Source: Mycobacterium sp. Marseille-P9652 (lineage in GTDB: Bacteria > Actinomycetota > Actinomycetes > Mycobacteriales > Mycobacteriaceae). From it: a DNA stretch of 64,000 bases. This document shows positions 1 through 8,789 of the stretch, one piece after another (position 1 is the stretch's first letter; each line of letters starts with the position of its first letter). The notes below the pieces were generated by a model. That model saw nothing but the letters and a program-made list of their open reading frames with translations. It was not told where the DNA came from and did not search any database. Made by a program: the position numbers and the translations under genes. The stretch is from contig NZ_CACRUY010000027.1 in assembly GCF_902652685.1 (NCBI RefSeq), forward strand, positions 1 to 64,000, in the 5' to 3' direction.

Positions 1-903
1 GGCCGCGGCGTGTGGCTGAGGGGCACCGCGGGGGCCGGCGGCACCGCAACTCCCTTGCCGCCCAACGAGATTCTCGTGCAGGTCGATCCCGAGGGCCGCC
101 CGCTCGTCAACGTTTCCGTCGGCGGCGGACCGACCGCGTCCGTGCTGTTCGATACCGGATCCACCGGACTTCTGCTCACACCCCAAGACGTTGATGTCGC
201 GAAGCTCGGCCCGGTCACCGGGCCTCCGGGTCACGTCGACTACGAAATCAACAGCGATTCGTTCAAGACGGTCTACTACAACACCTACACAGCGCCGGTG
301 GATCTCGGCAACGGCATCGTCACCGCGCCGATCACCGTGGCCGTCGCCACGTCCGCGACAGAGACGATCAATGGGGGTACGCCAACGCCCCTCTCGCTCG
401 ACTCCTTCCCCAGCGTGATGGGAGTCGGGCCGAACGACGGGCATCCGTTCTCCGATCCTGTGACCGCGGCGTTGCCGGGCACCCTCAGCCAGGGGGAGCT
501 CATCAACGAACCGGCGGGTGTGGTGGAGTTCGGTCCCAACCCGCTGACCCCTGTCGCGTCGCTGCCCGGGGCGCCGCACACCGCCGACCTGCAGGTCCAG
601 CTCGGGACCGGGCCACTGCAGACGGTGAGCGACACGATGGTCGACTCCGGGGGCAAAACCGGATCCATCCCGGCGTCCCTCGTGCCCGGCTTTGCGCAAG
701 GCACGACGCTACCGGCGGGGACGACGTTCACGGTCTACACCAGCACCGGTCACGAGCTGTACACCGAGACGGTCACCGCGCCCTACACCCCGGTGGTCGC
801 GTCGAACGGCAACCCGTTCAACACCGGGAACTACCCGTTCACGCTGGGACCGATCTACATCTCCAACAGCCCCGCAGGCGGGGAGACGATCTTTGACTTC
901 TGA
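1..903 (+). CDS. PecA-like aspartic protease domain (5'-truncated; probably C-terminus of a PE-type protein)
   Basis: The reading frame is open to the first base, so the N-terminus lies outside the window. What remains is a pepsin/retropepsin-like aspartic protease domain. It has an FDTGSTGLLL motif with the first catalytic Asp about 50 residues in, and a second VDSGGKTGS motif about 160 residues later. This two-Asp layout and the flanking sequence resemble the PecA domain at the C-terminus of M. tuberculosis PE_PGRS35/16/26 (recalled), a surface protease that cleaves PE_PGRS proteins and lipases. The few residues before it (GTAGAGGTA) look like the end of a Gly/Ala-rich linker, which supports a PE or PE_PGRS N-terminus upstream. 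The first internal start codon, a GTG at position 10, is unlikely to be the true start. Confidence 0.8.
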   Translation, partial: GRGVWLRGTAGAGGTATPLPPNEILVQVDPEGRPLVNVSVGGGPTASVLFDTGSTGLLLTPQDVDVAKLGPVTGPPGHVDYEINSDSFKTVYYNTYTAPVDLGNGIVTAPITVAVATSATETINGGTPTPLSLDSFPSVMGVGPNDGHPFSDPVTAALPGTLSQGELINEPAGVVEFGPNPLTPVASLPGAPHTADLQVQLGTGPLQTVSDTMVDSGGKTGSIPASLVPGFAQGTTLPAGTTFTVYTSTGHELYTETVTAPYTPVVASNGNPFNTGNYPFTLGPIYISNSPAGGETIFDF

Positions 904-923
904 CCGGGTCGCACGTTCGGCCG

Positions 924-1679
924 TCAGGTGGAGCGGTCGATCACGTCGAACACCAGGAGTGCGTGCTGAAGGGATCCCGAGGTGATCTCGCCGCCGGAGG
1001 GATGGTCGAGCGTGAAGACGATCCACAGCAGCAGGCCGAGCAGAATCGCGACCATGCTGGTCAGAGCCCCGTGGGCGGCCGTATTACCGATGCGCAGCAA
1101 CGCGGTCAGAGTGATGAGGACGAGGGCGCCGGCGCCCAGGCCGGCCCACAGCGGCGGCGGTATGCGGGGCTGGGTCCGCATGTGGCGCATGGTGCGGTGT
1201 GATGCGAGCTCCGTCAGCTCGCTGAGGAAAGCCCCGTTGATGGGGTTCGAGGCCGCGCTCGGCGGCTGATCTCCGACCACGCGGTAGATCTGGACGAGCG
1301 TGGGACGGCGGGAGGCGCCGGGCTGCCGCTCCCAGTCGGCACCCTCATCGGCCGTGTATGTGCGGAGCAGAGCCCTCAGTTGTGCCCGCTCCGGCTCGGG
1401 CATGGCCGTCGTCTGCCGGTACAGCGTTGTCAGTGACGTCGCTTCGGATACGACGACCGCCTGAGCCGCGGAAAATTCCTGCCAGGAAACGACGACGGTA
1501 AAGCCGAGCAGAGCGCCGTAAACGAGCCCGGTGACCGACAGGTACGGCGAAATCTTCGAGTTGTGTTCCGGGCTGATCCCCGGCATGAGGCGGTCGGCCA
1601 GCGACACCCAGGTCAGCGAAAGGGCTATCGCGACGGCGGCGACCGAGAACAGGAGGAGCCAAGGATTCAATCCGCTCAT
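924..1679 (-). CDS. DUF4239 membrane protein
   Basis: This 251-aa protein has four hydrophobic segments: two near the N-terminus (about residues 5-27 and 45-65) and two near the C-terminus (about 178-198 and 205-222). They flank a soluble, Arg-rich helical middle. This arrangement and the GALLGFTVVVSWQEF segment match the DUF4239 (bestrophin-like) family, whose function is not established. Its ATG overlaps the stop codon of the upstream M23 peptidase gene by four bases (ATGA), so the two are probably co-translated. That pairing hints at a cell-envelope role, but this is only inference. Confidence 0.75.
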   Translation of the reverse strand: MSGLNPWLLLFSVAAVAIALSLTWVSLADRLMPGISPEHNSKISPYLSVTGLVYGALLGFTVVVSWQEFSAAQAVVVSEATSLTTLYRQTTAMPEPERAQLRALLRTYTADEGADWERQPGASRRPTLVQIYRVVGDQPPSAASNPINGAFLSELTELASHRTMRHMRTQPRIPPPLWAGLGAGALVLITLTALLRIGNTAAHGALTSMVAILLGLLLWIVFTLDHPSGGEITSGSLQHALLVFDVIDRST

Positions 1680-2242
1680 GGATGTCCTCGTGGTGCGCGC
1701 GCGTCGGCCGGTGCTGGCAGCCTAACTTCCGTCCCGGCCGGTCGCTCGGTTGCGGCGAGCGGCTTGAGCCGGATCGGCGTCGATTTCAGCAGCCCCAGCG
1801 GGTCCACGTAATGGGCCCCGGACGCCGGACCCCACATCGCGCCCCAGTGCAGGCATGCCGCGGCCGGGCAGCCGGCGTGGCCGGGCAGCAACGACCCGAT
1901 CGCCGTCTCGGCGGTGACGACCTGACCGACCCGCACGGAGGCGCGCACCGGCTCGTAGCTGGTGCGCAGCCCGCCGGGGTGGGCCAGCGAGACGACGGGC
2001 CGTCCCGCGAGCAGTCCCGCGAACACCACGGTCGCGTCGCCGGCGGCGTATACCGGCTGGCCGGGATGCCCCGGCAGGTCAACCCCCCGATGACCGGGGT
2101 GCCAGTCGGGCGTGGGAGCGTCGAACCCGCGGCTGACGGCCGGGGGAGGCCGCAAGGGCCAGTCCAGCCGGACGTCGTCGGCCCCCGCGGGCACCGCGCC
2201 GACCAGCAGCGCGCCGAGTACCAGCCCCGCCAGCCGTCGCAT
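1676..2242 (-). CDS. Secreted M23 family metallopeptidase (Rv2891-like)
   Basis: This 188-aa protein begins with MRRLAGLVLGALLVGAVPAGA, a clear signal peptide, so it is exported. The mature part is a short LytM/M23 peptidase domain with the zinc-binding HRGVDLPG motif at about residue 52 and a CLHWG segment at about residue 131, where the catalytic HxH normally sits. Here the second motif reads L-H-W rather than H-x-H, so activity should not be assumed. M. tuberculosis Rv2891, next to rpsB, is the likely orthologue (recalled). It is divergent from rpsB and overlaps the DUF4239 gene downstream by four bases. The C-terminal tail is rich in Ala, Pro and Arg. Confidence 0.8.
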   Translation of the reverse strand: MRRLAGLVLGALLVGAVPAGADDVRLDWPLRPPPAVSRGFDAPTPDWHPGHRGVDLPGHPGQPVYAAGDATVVFAGLLAGRPVVSLAHPGGLRTSYEPVRASVRVGQVVTAETAIGSLLPGHAGCPAAACLHWGAMWGPASGAHYVDPLGLLKSTPIRLKPLAATERPAGTEVRLPAPADARAPRGHP

Positions 2243-2504
2243 GCGGTCAGTTCAGTGCCGCGCCGATGGTGCCACCAGTCGCCGGCCGCCAGTGCTGTGG
2301 AAAAAGCACCCGCCGAACCGGTGTAAACTGCTGGTCGCAGCTCGCTTGCGGGCTGACTTCGCGCGTCTGCACCGCGACTCCCGCAGTCCAGGAACTCGCA
2401 TCGCATGCCGGGCGGTCCCCTAACAGGGTCCGGCATCGCAGCAGACGCCAGGGCGTGGCGTCACCCGACGCCGGGCATAAAACCGACACAAGTGAGGCAC
2501 AACC
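2243..2504 (+). promoter_or_regulatory. Divergent intergenic region with the rpsB leader
   Basis: This 262-bp spacer separates the divergent M23 peptidase gene from rpsB. A TAAACT hexamer at 2324-2329 could be a -10 element for rpsB, but no good -35 is visible. If used, it would give a leader of about 170 nt. A GTGAGG ribosome-binding site lies at 2492-2497, seven bases before the rpsB ATG. Long leaders are common for ribosomal protein genes, but I did not identify a known autoregulatory fold here. Confidence 0.3.
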
Positions 2505-3347
2505 ATGGCCGTCGTGACCATGAAGCAGCTGCTCGACAGCGGCACCCACTTCGGGCACCAGACCCGTCGCTGGAATCCCAAGATGAAGCGGTTCATCTTC
2601 ACCGACCGCAACGGCATCTACATCATCGACCTGCAGCAGACGCTGACCTTCATCGACAAGGCGTACGAGTTCGTCAAGGAGACCGTCGCGCACGGGGGCA
2701 CCGTGCTGTTCGTCGGCACCAAGAAGCAGGCGCAGGAGTCGGTCGCCGCGGAGGCGACCCGCGTCGGCATGCCCTATGTGAACCAGCGCTGGCTGGGCGG
2801 CATGCTCACCAACTTCTCCACCGTGCACAAGCGGCTGCAGCGCCTCAAGGAGCTCGAGGCGATGGAGCAGACCGGCGGCTTCGAGGGTCGCACCAAGAAG
2901 GAGATCCTCGGGCTGACCCGCGAGAAGAACAAGCTGGAGCGCAGCCTCGGCGGTATCCGGGACATGAACAAGGTGCCGTCGGCCGTCTGGGTCGTCGACA
3001 CCAACAAGGAGCACATCGCCGTCGGCGAGGCCCGCAAGCTGGGCATCCCGGTGATCGCGATCCTCGACACCAACTGCGACCCCGACGAGGTCGACTACCC
3101 GATCCCGGGTAACGACGACGCGATCCGCTCGGCCGCCCTGCTGACCAAGGTGATCGCCTCCGCCGTCGCCGAGGGCCTGCAGGCCCGCGCCGGCCTGGGC
3201 CGCGGCGACGGCAAGCCCGAGGCCGAGTCCGCCGAGCCGCTCGCCGAGTGGGAGCAGGAGCTGCTCGCTTCGGCGACCGCCACCGCAGCCCCGGCCGGCA
3301 ACGAAGCCGCCGCGGGCGCACCCGAACCAACCACTGAAACCTCATAG
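2505..3347 (+). CDS. rpsB: 30S ribosomal protein S2
   Basis: This 280-aa protein is a full-length S2. It opens with [20 protein letters not shown] and contains the conserved [10 protein letters not shown]-type, [10 protein letters not shown] and [19 protein letters not shown] segments. S2 binds the head of the 30S subunit late in assembly and helps recruit S1. The last 40 or so residues are an acidic, Ala-rich actinobacterial extension. The ATG is preceded by GTGAGG. The tsf gene follows after 12 bases, the usual bacterial rpsB-tsf operon. Confidence 0.97.
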   Translation: MAVVTMKQLLDSGTHFGHQTRRWNPKMKRFIFTDRNGIYIIDLQQTLTFIDKAYEFVKETVAHGGTVLFVGTKKQAQESVAAEATRVGMPYVNQRWLGGMLTNFSTVHKRLQRLKELEAMEQTGGFEGRTKKEILGLTREKNKLERSLGGIRDMNKVPSAVWVVDTNKEHIAVGEARKLGIPVIAILDTNCDPDEVDYPIPGNDDAIRSAALLTKVIASAVAEGLQARAGLGRGDGKPEAESAEPLAEWEQELLASATATAAPAGNEAAAGAPEPTTETS

Positions 3348-3359
3348 GAGGGCTGAGCA

Positions 3360-4175
3360 TTGGCGAACTTCACCGCTGCCGACGTCAAGCGGCTTCGGGA
3401 ACTCACCGGCGCCGGCATGCTCGACTGCAAGAACGCGCTGGCCGACAGCGACGGTGACTTCGACAAGGCGGTCGAGGCGCTGCGCATCAAGGGCGCCAAG
3501 GACGTCGGCAAGCGCGCCGAGCGCGCCACGGCCGAGGGCCTCGTCGCCGCCAAGGGCGGGGCGCTCATCGAGCTGAACTCTGAGACCGACTTCGTCGCCA
3601 AGAACGCCGAGTTCCAGGCCCTGGCCGACCAGGTCGTCGATGCCGCGCTGAACGCGAAGGCCACCGACGTCGAGTCCCTGAAACAAGCCAAGGTCGGCGA
3701 CAAGACCGTCGAGCAGGCGATCGCCGACCTGTCGGCCAAGATCGGCGAGAAGCTCGAACTGCGGCGCGTGCAGTACTTCGACGGCAACGTCGAGGCCTAC
3801 CTGCACAAGCGCGCCGCCGATTTGCCGCCGGCCGTCGGCGTGCTCGTCGAGTTCACGGGTGAAGACAAGGACGCGGCCCACACCGTCGCGCTGCAGATCG
3901 CCGCGCTCAAGGCGCGCTTCCTGTCCCGCGACGACGTCCCAGAGGACGTGGTGGCCAGCGAGCGCCGCATCGCCGAGGAGACCGCCAAGTCGGAGGGCAA
4001 GCCGGAGCAGGCGCTGCCCAAGATCGTCGAGGGCCGCCTGAACGGCTTCTTCAAGGACTCGGTGCTGCTCGAGCAGCCGTCGGTGTCCGACAGCAAGAAG
4101 ACCGTCAAGTCCCTGCTCGACGAGGCGGGTGTGACGGTGACGCGGTTCGTCCGGTTCGAGGTGGGCCAGGCTTAA
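3360..4175 (+). CDS. tsf: Elongation factor Ts
   Basis: EF-Ts (271 aa) is the guanine-nucleotide exchange factor for EF-Tu. The N-terminal UBA-like domain ([18 protein letters not shown]) and the signature [10 protein letters not shown] at about residue 80 are intact. The start is a TTG at 3360, chosen because an excellent AGGAGGG site (3345-3351) lies eight bases upstream and the protein begins with the family-typical ANFTAADVK. It is co-transcribed with rpsB. Confidence 0.97.
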   Translation: MANFTAADVKRLRELTGAGMLDCKNALADSDGDFDKAVEALRIKGAKDVGKRAERATAEGLVAAKGGALIELNSETDFVAKNAEFQALADQVVDAALNAKATDVESLKQAKVGDKTVEQAIADLSAKIGEKLELRRVQYFDGNVEAYLHKRAADLPPAVGVLVEFTGEDKDAAHTVALQIAALKARFLSRDDVPEDVVASERRIAEETAKSEGKPEQALPKIVEGRLNGFFKDSVLLEQPSVSDSKKTVKSLLDEAGVTVTRFVRFEVGQA

Positions 4176-4207
4176 CCGGCCCGACGGGCCGGGTTAGCGT
4201 CATCGCC

Positions 4208-5614
4208 ATGCAACACGTGCACGCGTTCGGTGACGACGCCCTCGGTGAGCTGGACGCCGTCGGGCTGGCGGAAGCCCTCCGGACCGGCGCGGTCAGCCGC
4301 ACGGAGGTGACCGAGGCCGCCATCGCCCGCACGGAGGCCGTCGACCCGATCCTGAACGGCCTGGCGTACGCGGCCTTCCGGCAGGCCCGGGAAGCCGCCG
4401 AGGGGAACGCGGTTGCGCAGGGCTACTTCGCCGGCGTGCCGACGTTCCTCAAGGACAACGTCGACATCGCCGGCCAGCCGACGATGCACGGCACCGACGC
4501 CTGGACGCCGTGGAACGCCACCAGCGACAGCGAGTTCACCCGGCTGTACCTGACGACCGGGCTGGCGCCGGTGGGCAAGACGCAGCTCTCGGAGTTCGGG
4601 TTCAGCGCATCGGCCGAACACCCGCGCCTGGGGCCGGTCCGCAACCCGTGGAACACCGACTTCAGCGCGGGCGCGTCGTCGTCGGGGTCGGGCGCGTTCG
4701 TCGCGGCCGGCGTGGTGCCGATCGCGCACGCCAACGACGGCGGCGGCTCGATCCGCATCCCGGCGGCGTGCAACGGGCTCGTCGGCCTGAAGCCCTCGCG
4801 CGGGCGCCTGCCGCTGGACCCGCACCTGCGGCGCATGCCCGTCGGGATCGTCGCCAACGGCGTGCTCACCCGCTCGGTGCGCGACACCGCGGCGTTCTAC
4901 CGTGAGGCCGAGCGCACCTTCCGCAATCCCAAGCTGGCGCCGGTGGGAGACGTGACGGGCCCGGGCAGGCAGCGGCTGCGGATCGCCGTGCTGACCCGGT
5001 CGGTGCAACGCGACTGCAGCCCGCAGGTGCGGGAGCTGACGCTCAAGTCGGCCGCCCTCCTCGAGGAACTCGGCCACCGCGTCGAGCACATCGACGAGCC
5101 GCCCGTGCCGGCGAGCTTCGTCGACGACTTCGTGCTGTATTGGGGCTTTCTGGCGCTGGCGCAGGTGAGAACCGGGCGGCGGTTGTTCGGCGAGACGTTC
5201 GACCGCACGCGGCTGGACAGCCTGACGCTGGGCCTGGAACGGAACACGGCCCGCAACATGCACCGCCTGCCGCTGGCCATCCTGCGCCTGCGCCGGATCC
5301 GGCGGCGCACCGCGCGATTCTTCGGCACCTACGACGTCGTGCTGACCCCCACCCTCGCCGACCAGACGCCCCGCATCGGCCACCTGGCCCCGACCGACTA
5401 CCACCAAGTCATCGAGAGGCTGATCGACTGGGTCTCGTTCACCCCGCTGCAGAACGTCACCGGCGAGCCGGCGATCTCGCTGCCCCTGGGCCAGTCCGCC
5501 GACGGCATGCCCGTGGGCATGATGTTCTCGGCGGATCTGGGGCAGGAAGCCCTGCTGCTGGAACTGGCCTACGAGCTGGAAGAGGCCCGTCCCTGGGCCC
5601 GCATCCAGGCCTGA
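4208..5614 (+). CDS. amiC: Amidase signature family enzyme (AmiC-like)
   Basis: This 468-aa protein belongs to the amidase signature family, which hydrolyses amides through a Ser-cisSer-Lys triad. The Lys lies in TFLKDNVDIAG (Lys82). The glycine/serine-rich signature follows at about residues 155-180 (SAGASSSGSGAFVAAGVVP, then GGGSIRIPAACNGLVGLKPSRGR). M. tuberculosis amiC (Rv2888c) occupies the same place after tsf (recalled). The natural substrate is not known. It ends one base before the stop of the convergent MarR gene. Confidence 0.9.
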   Translation: MQHVHAFGDDALGELDAVGLAEALRTGAVSRTEVTEAAIARTEAVDPILNGLAYAAFRQAREAAEGNAVAQGYFAGVPTFLKDNVDIAGQPTMHGTDAWTPWNATSDSEFTRLYLTTGLAPVGKTQLSEFGFSASAEHPRLGPVRNPWNTDFSAGASSSGSGAFVAAGVVPIAHANDGGGSIRIPAACNGLVGLKPSRGRLPLDPHLRRMPVGIVANGVLTRSVRDTAAFYREAERTFRNPKLAPVGDVTGPGRQRLRIAVLTRSVQRDCSPQVRELTLKSAALLEELGHRVEHIDEPPVPASFVDDFVLYWGFLALAQVRTGRRLFGETFDRTRLDSLTLGLERNTARNMHRLPLAILRLRRIRRRTARFFGTYDVVLTPTLADQTPRIGHLAPTDYHQVIERLIDWVSFTPLQNVTGEPAISLPLGQSADGMPVGMMFSADLGQEALLLELAYELEEARPWARIQA

Positions 5615-5615
5615 A

Positions 5616-6047
5616 TCATCCGTCGGAGCCCAGCTTTTCGAGTGTGCGCTTGAACTCGCGCTGCTGCGCCGGCGTGAGCTTGCCGAGAATGCGGTTGTCG
5701 GCTTCGCGCACGGCACCCTCCGCGCGCTTCAGCAACGTGCGCCCCGCAGTGGTCAGCGTGGCGGGCAGCGCCCGGCCCGACGACACCGACTCCGGTCGGG
5801 TCACCGCCCCGATCTCCTCGAGGCGGCGCAGGACCGTGTTCATCGCCTGCGGGGTGACGTTGGTGTGCCGCGACAGCTCGGCGCTGGACAGGCCCGGCGA
5901 CATCGAAAGGATGCGCAGGCAGACGAATTCGGGCAGCGTCAGGCCGACGGGACCCAGCACCGCGGCGACCTCGGGTCGCAGGACGGCCGCCACCCGGTAG
6001 AGAAGGAATCCCAGCGGGGCGTCTTCGGCCTGACCCATGTCAGTCAT
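5616..6047 (-). CDS. MarR family transcriptional regulator (Rv2887-like)
   Basis: This 143-aa winged-helix repressor has the MarR core: LTLPEFVCLRILSMSPGLSS, recognition helix VTPQAMNTVLRRLEEIGAV, and wing SGRALPATLT. The ATG at 6047 follows a GAGG site closely. An alternative ATG at 6038 (MGQAEDAPLG) corresponds to the start of M. tuberculosis Rv2887 as I recall it. Loss of Rv2887 derepresses the methyltransferase Rv0560c and causes drug tolerance (recalled). It is divergent from the ChaB gene; the AT-rich stretch at 6046-6058 may contain an operator. Confidence 0.88.
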   Translation of the reverse strand: MTDMGQAEDAPLGFLLYRVAAVLRPEVAAVLGPVGLTLPEFVCLRILSMSPGLSSAELSRHTNVTPQAMNTVLRRLEEIGAVTRPESVSSGRALPATLTTAGRTLLKRAEGAVREADNRILGKLTPAQQREFKRTLEKLGSDG

Positions 6048-6147
6048 ATTTACATACCTCGGGCGCGGTGACGGGCGAACGGTGATTGCCTGGCGTGTGG
6101 CGGGGTAACCGACTGCCAACGAAACCAGCGGCCGACAAGGAGTTGTG

Positions 6148-6561
6148 ATGCCGAAGACGACGAAAGGCGGCAAGCCGAAGAAGGACGAGTTGCCGAGCAC
6201 CCTGCAGCGCTCCAACGCCAAAGCGCAACGCACGTTCGCGAAGACCCACGACTCCGCGGCCGAGGAGTACGGCGACGAGGAGCGTGCCCACCGAGTGGCC
6301 TACTCCGCCCTCAAGCACAGCTTCGAGAAGGTCGGTGACCACTGGGAGCCCAAGGAGAAGAAGGGGCCGTCGGACGAACGGGCAAAGAGCGGGGGACCCA
6401 AGGCCTCGGGGAAGACGGCGGAGGGCGTCGATGCCAACGCCAGCAAGAAGCACCTGCTCGACGTCGCGCGCCGCCTCGAGGTGCGCGGAAGGTCGACAAT
6501 GAGCAAGGAGCAGTTGGTCGACGCGATCAAGAAGGAGAACCGTCGGGTCCGCGGGCGCTGA
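6148..6561 (+). CDS. ChaB domain protein with C-terminal Rho-N/SAP-like motif
   Basis: This 137-aa, strongly charged protein has a ChaB domain at about residues 10-70 (ELPSTLQRSNAKAQRTFAK ... AHRVAYSALKHSFEKVGDHW). It also has a C-terminal helical motif (KKHLLDVARRLEVRGRSTMS, then KEQLVDAIKKEN) typical of Rho-N or SAP-like nucleic-acid-binding ends. The Lys-rich middle fits DNA or RNA binding. The ATG at 6148 is chosen over an in-frame GTG one codon earlier because AAGGAG lies at optimal distance. Its role is unknown; such proteins are often stress-linked in actinobacteria. Confidence 0.8.
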   Translation: MPKTTKGGKPKKDELPSTLQRSNAKAQRTFAKTHDSAAEEYGDEERAHRVAYSALKHSFEKVGDHWEPKEKKGPSDERAKSGGPKASGKTAEGVDANASKKHLLDVARRLEVRGRSTMSKEQLVDAIKKENRRVRGR

Positions 6562-6604
6562 CCCGACTCGTTTGGGGCGCCGATCGGGGGGCATCCCGAC
6601 GGCC

Positions 6605-6931
6605 ATGGTTGCATCAACTACCCCTGACCGACTCCGGCGGTGCCTCGACGCGGTCGACTTCCCGGCCAGCAAGGAGGACCTGCTCGACGCCGCGGACCGC
6701 AGCGGCTGTGACCTCGAGACCATCCGGGCGTTGCGGGCGATCCCGCCAGAGACCTACGCCAATGTCTCCCAGGTCATGTCGTCGGTGACGCTCGCCGACG
6801 GAGGCGTCGGCGACGCCGACAAGGCCGCGGCGCGCCGTTCGCACACCAAGCCCGGGCTGGCCGAGAACGCGAAGGACATCGGACCGCCGAGCGCGATCGT
6901 CGAGGAGCTGGGCGAGAACCGCGGCTCCTGA
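6605..6931 (+). CDS. DUF2795 domain protein
   Basis: This small 108-aa protein contains a DUF2795 domain (about residues 8-58), recognised by CLDAVDFPASKEDLLDAADR and RALRAIPPETYANVSQVM. The C-terminal half is hydrophilic and probably disordered. The ATG at 6605 is used because it begins just before the domain; the reading frame extends further upstream without conserved sequence. It follows the ChaB gene after 43 bases on the same strand, so both may belong to one stress-related transcript. Function is unknown. Confidence 0.75.
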   Translation: MVASTTPDRLRRCLDAVDFPASKEDLLDAADRSGCDLETIRALRAIPPETYANVSQVMSSVTLADGGVGDADKAAARRSHTKPGLAENAKDIGPPSAIVEELGENRGS

Positions 6932-6972
6932 AGCCTATTCAGCCGCAGCGTGATTCACACCGGTGACCGGCC

Positions 6973-7812
6973 CTAGAGAATGGGCCGGCCCCCGGTGACC
7001 GCGACCCGCGCCCCCGAGATGTAACTCGCGTCGTCGGAGGCCAGCAGCACGTAGACCGGTGCCAGCTCGACGGGCTGGCCCGCGCGCCCCAGTGGGGTGT
7101 TCTCCCCGAAGGACTCCACGCTGTCGGGCGGCATGGTCGACGGGATCAGCGGCGTCCATATCGGACCCGGAGCCACACTGTTGACGCGAATTCCCTTCTC
7201 GCCCAACAACTGCGCCAGGCTGGCCGAGAAGTTGGCGATCGCCGCCTTGGTCGCCGCGTACGGGGCCAGCGTCGGATTGGGGCTGTCGGAGTTCACCGAC
7301 GAACTGCCGATGATCGACGATCCCGGCTTCATGTGCGGCACCGCGGCTTTGGCGAGGTGAAAATACGCACCCACGTTGAGGCGGAAGGTGTAGTCCCACT
7401 CCTCGTCGCTGATCTCGTCGAGGCTGTGGCGCATCATCTGAAATGCCGCGTTGTTGACGAGGATGTCGACGCCGCCCAGCTCCTGTACCGCGCGGTCGAC
7501 GACCGCGCGGCAGTGTGCCGGATCCGACAGGTCCCCGGGCACCAGAACGCATTTGCGCCCCGCGCCCTCGACATGGCGGGCCACGTCGCGCGCGTCGTCG
7601 TCCTCGTTGAGGTAGGAGATCAGGACATCGGCGCCTTCGCGCGCGAAGGCGATGGCGACCGCGCGCCCGATGCCGCTGTCGCCGCCGGTGATGATCGCCC
7701 GCTTGCCGGTGAGTTTTCCCGATCCCTGGTAAGAGTTTTCGCCGCAATCGGGAATCGGGTCCATCTCTGATTGCCGACCCGGAACCTCTTGTTGCTGTGC
7801 CGCAAAGCCCAT
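6973..7812 (-). CDS. SDR family oxidoreductase (YghA/YhdF-like)
   Basis: This 279-aa short-chain dehydrogenase has the cofactor motif TGGDSGIGRA at about residue 45 and NNAAF at about 125. Its active site is Ser (SSSVNS) plus YAATK. The N-terminal extension containing MDPIPDCGENSYQGSGKL is typical of the YghA/YhdF-type SDRs, which are NADP-dependent and frequently stress-associated. The ATG at 7812 is preferred because AGAAAGAGGA lies at the right distance; an ATG 24 bases further upstream has no such site. It is divergent from the MPT63-like gene across a 283-bp region in which I could not place promoters reliably. Confidence 0.87.
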   Translation of the reverse strand: MGFAAQQQEVPGRQSEMDPIPDCGENSYQGSGKLTGKRAIITGGDSGIGRAVAIAFAREGADVLISYLNEDDDARDVARHVEGAGRKCVLVPGDLSDPAHCRAVVDRAVQELGGVDILVNNAAFQMMRHSLDEISDEEWDYTFRLNVGAYFHLAKAAVPHMKPGSSIIGSSSVNSDSPNPTLAPYAATKAAIANFSASLAQLLGEKGIRVNSVAPGPIWTPLIPSTMPPDSVESFGENTPLGRAGQPVELAPVYVLLASDDASYISGARVAVTGGRPIL

Positions 7813-8095
7813 TGCTGAGTTCCTCTTTCTGTTCAAGCGTGGGGTGAACGAGCGCTGTGAATGTCGCTTCGTGCCGGCCGCAGAGCGCCGTCATGCGGCT
7901 ACCCGCCCGCGCAATGGCCAATCAACCGCGGTGTGGGAATTGTTACCGATGTGAAAGATGTGGCGCGAAAGGCCGTGTGCGGCAAATAAACGCGAACCAT
8001 TTCCGTGTTTACGCCTTCGGACGAATGGCTATGCGACCTGGGTGCGCTTATCCCCCTTCGGGAAGAGCGAATGTTCGACACGGAAGGAACAAGCA

Positions 8096-8692
8096 ATGAA
8101 GTTCAGCACGACCGCGAAGACTGCTGTCGCCGCCGCGGGCATCGCGGCCGCGACGATGTTCACCCCGGCGATGGCCTCCGCCGCGCCGGCGCCCAACATC
8201 CAGGGCTTCGGCGCCAGCGAGCAGCTCATCGACGGGCCGATGGTCACCGACTACACGGTGAGCAACCTGCAGCCGAGCAACGTCACAATCCCCGGCTACA
8301 CGCCCAAGGGCACGCTCTACCAGGCGGACGTCACCGCCCGGTCGGACGGCGGGATCGTGACGCCGATGGTGAACAACTTCATCGCGCGCGGGCCGAACGG
8401 CCAGAACTACCGCGTGATCGACAAGGTGCAGGTCCCCAACGGCCTCAACCCGGCGCCGATCCCGCCGGGTAACCAGTCGACAGGCACCCTGTACTTCGAC
8501 GTGACCGGCGCGGCGCCCAACGGCGTCGTCTACAACGACGGCCTGCAGGACATCCTGATCTGGACGTCGAACATGCCGGGCGGCACCGGTGCCCCGAACT
8601 CGACCCCGGGCGCCCCGAACACGAACCCGGGTGCTCCGAACTCGAGCCCGGCCCCGGGTGCGCCGCCCAGCCCGGCGCCGCAGCAGAGCTAA
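8096..8692 (+). CDS. Secreted DUF1942/MPT63-like protein with Pro/Asn-rich tail
   Basis: This 198-aa protein has a Sec signal peptide (MKFSTTAKTAVAAAGIAA through ASAAPA). A DUF1942 domain of about 125 residues follows, the immunoglobulin-like beta-sandwich fold of M. tuberculosis MPT63 (Rv1926c). Shared segments are VSNLQPS, IPGYTPKGTLYQA, NYRVI, GNQSTGTLYFDVTG and DILIW. Unlike MPT63 it ends in about 35 residues of imperfect GAPNxxP repeats followed by a Pro/Ser/Ala run, possibly a cell-wall linker. The ATG at 8096 starts a perfect signal peptide. The role of this secreted, immunogenic family is unknown. Confidence 0.88.
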   Translation: MKFSTTAKTAVAAAGIAAATMFTPAMASAAPAPNIQGFGASEQLIDGPMVTDYTVSNLQPSNVTIPGYTPKGTLYQADVTARSDGGIVTPMVNNFIARGPNGQNYRVIDKVQVPNGLNPAPIPPGNQSTGTLYFDVTGAAPNGVVYNDGLQDILIWTSNMPGGTGAPNSTPGAPNTNPGAPNSSPAPGAPPSPAPQQS

Positions 8693-8706
8693 GTTCTCCT
8701 GCAAAT

Positions 8707-8742
8707 ACTCCCCGCGTCACGCGAAGTGGCGCGGGGAGTTTT
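8707..8742 (+). terminator. Rho-independent terminator after the MPT63-like gene
   Basis: The arms ACTCCCCGCG (8707-8716) and CGCGGGGAGT (8730-8739) pair perfectly. CAC and GTG continue the stem after a T-G wobble, leaving a GCGAA loop, and a TTTT run follows at 8739-8742. This is an unusually canonical terminator for a mycobacterium. It isolates the MPT63-like gene from the acyltransferase gene downstream. Confidence 0.85.
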
Positions 8743-8789
8743 GCGTCGAAGGGGAATGCAGTGCGGGCGAATCGGGTACCCGCCCCGTC

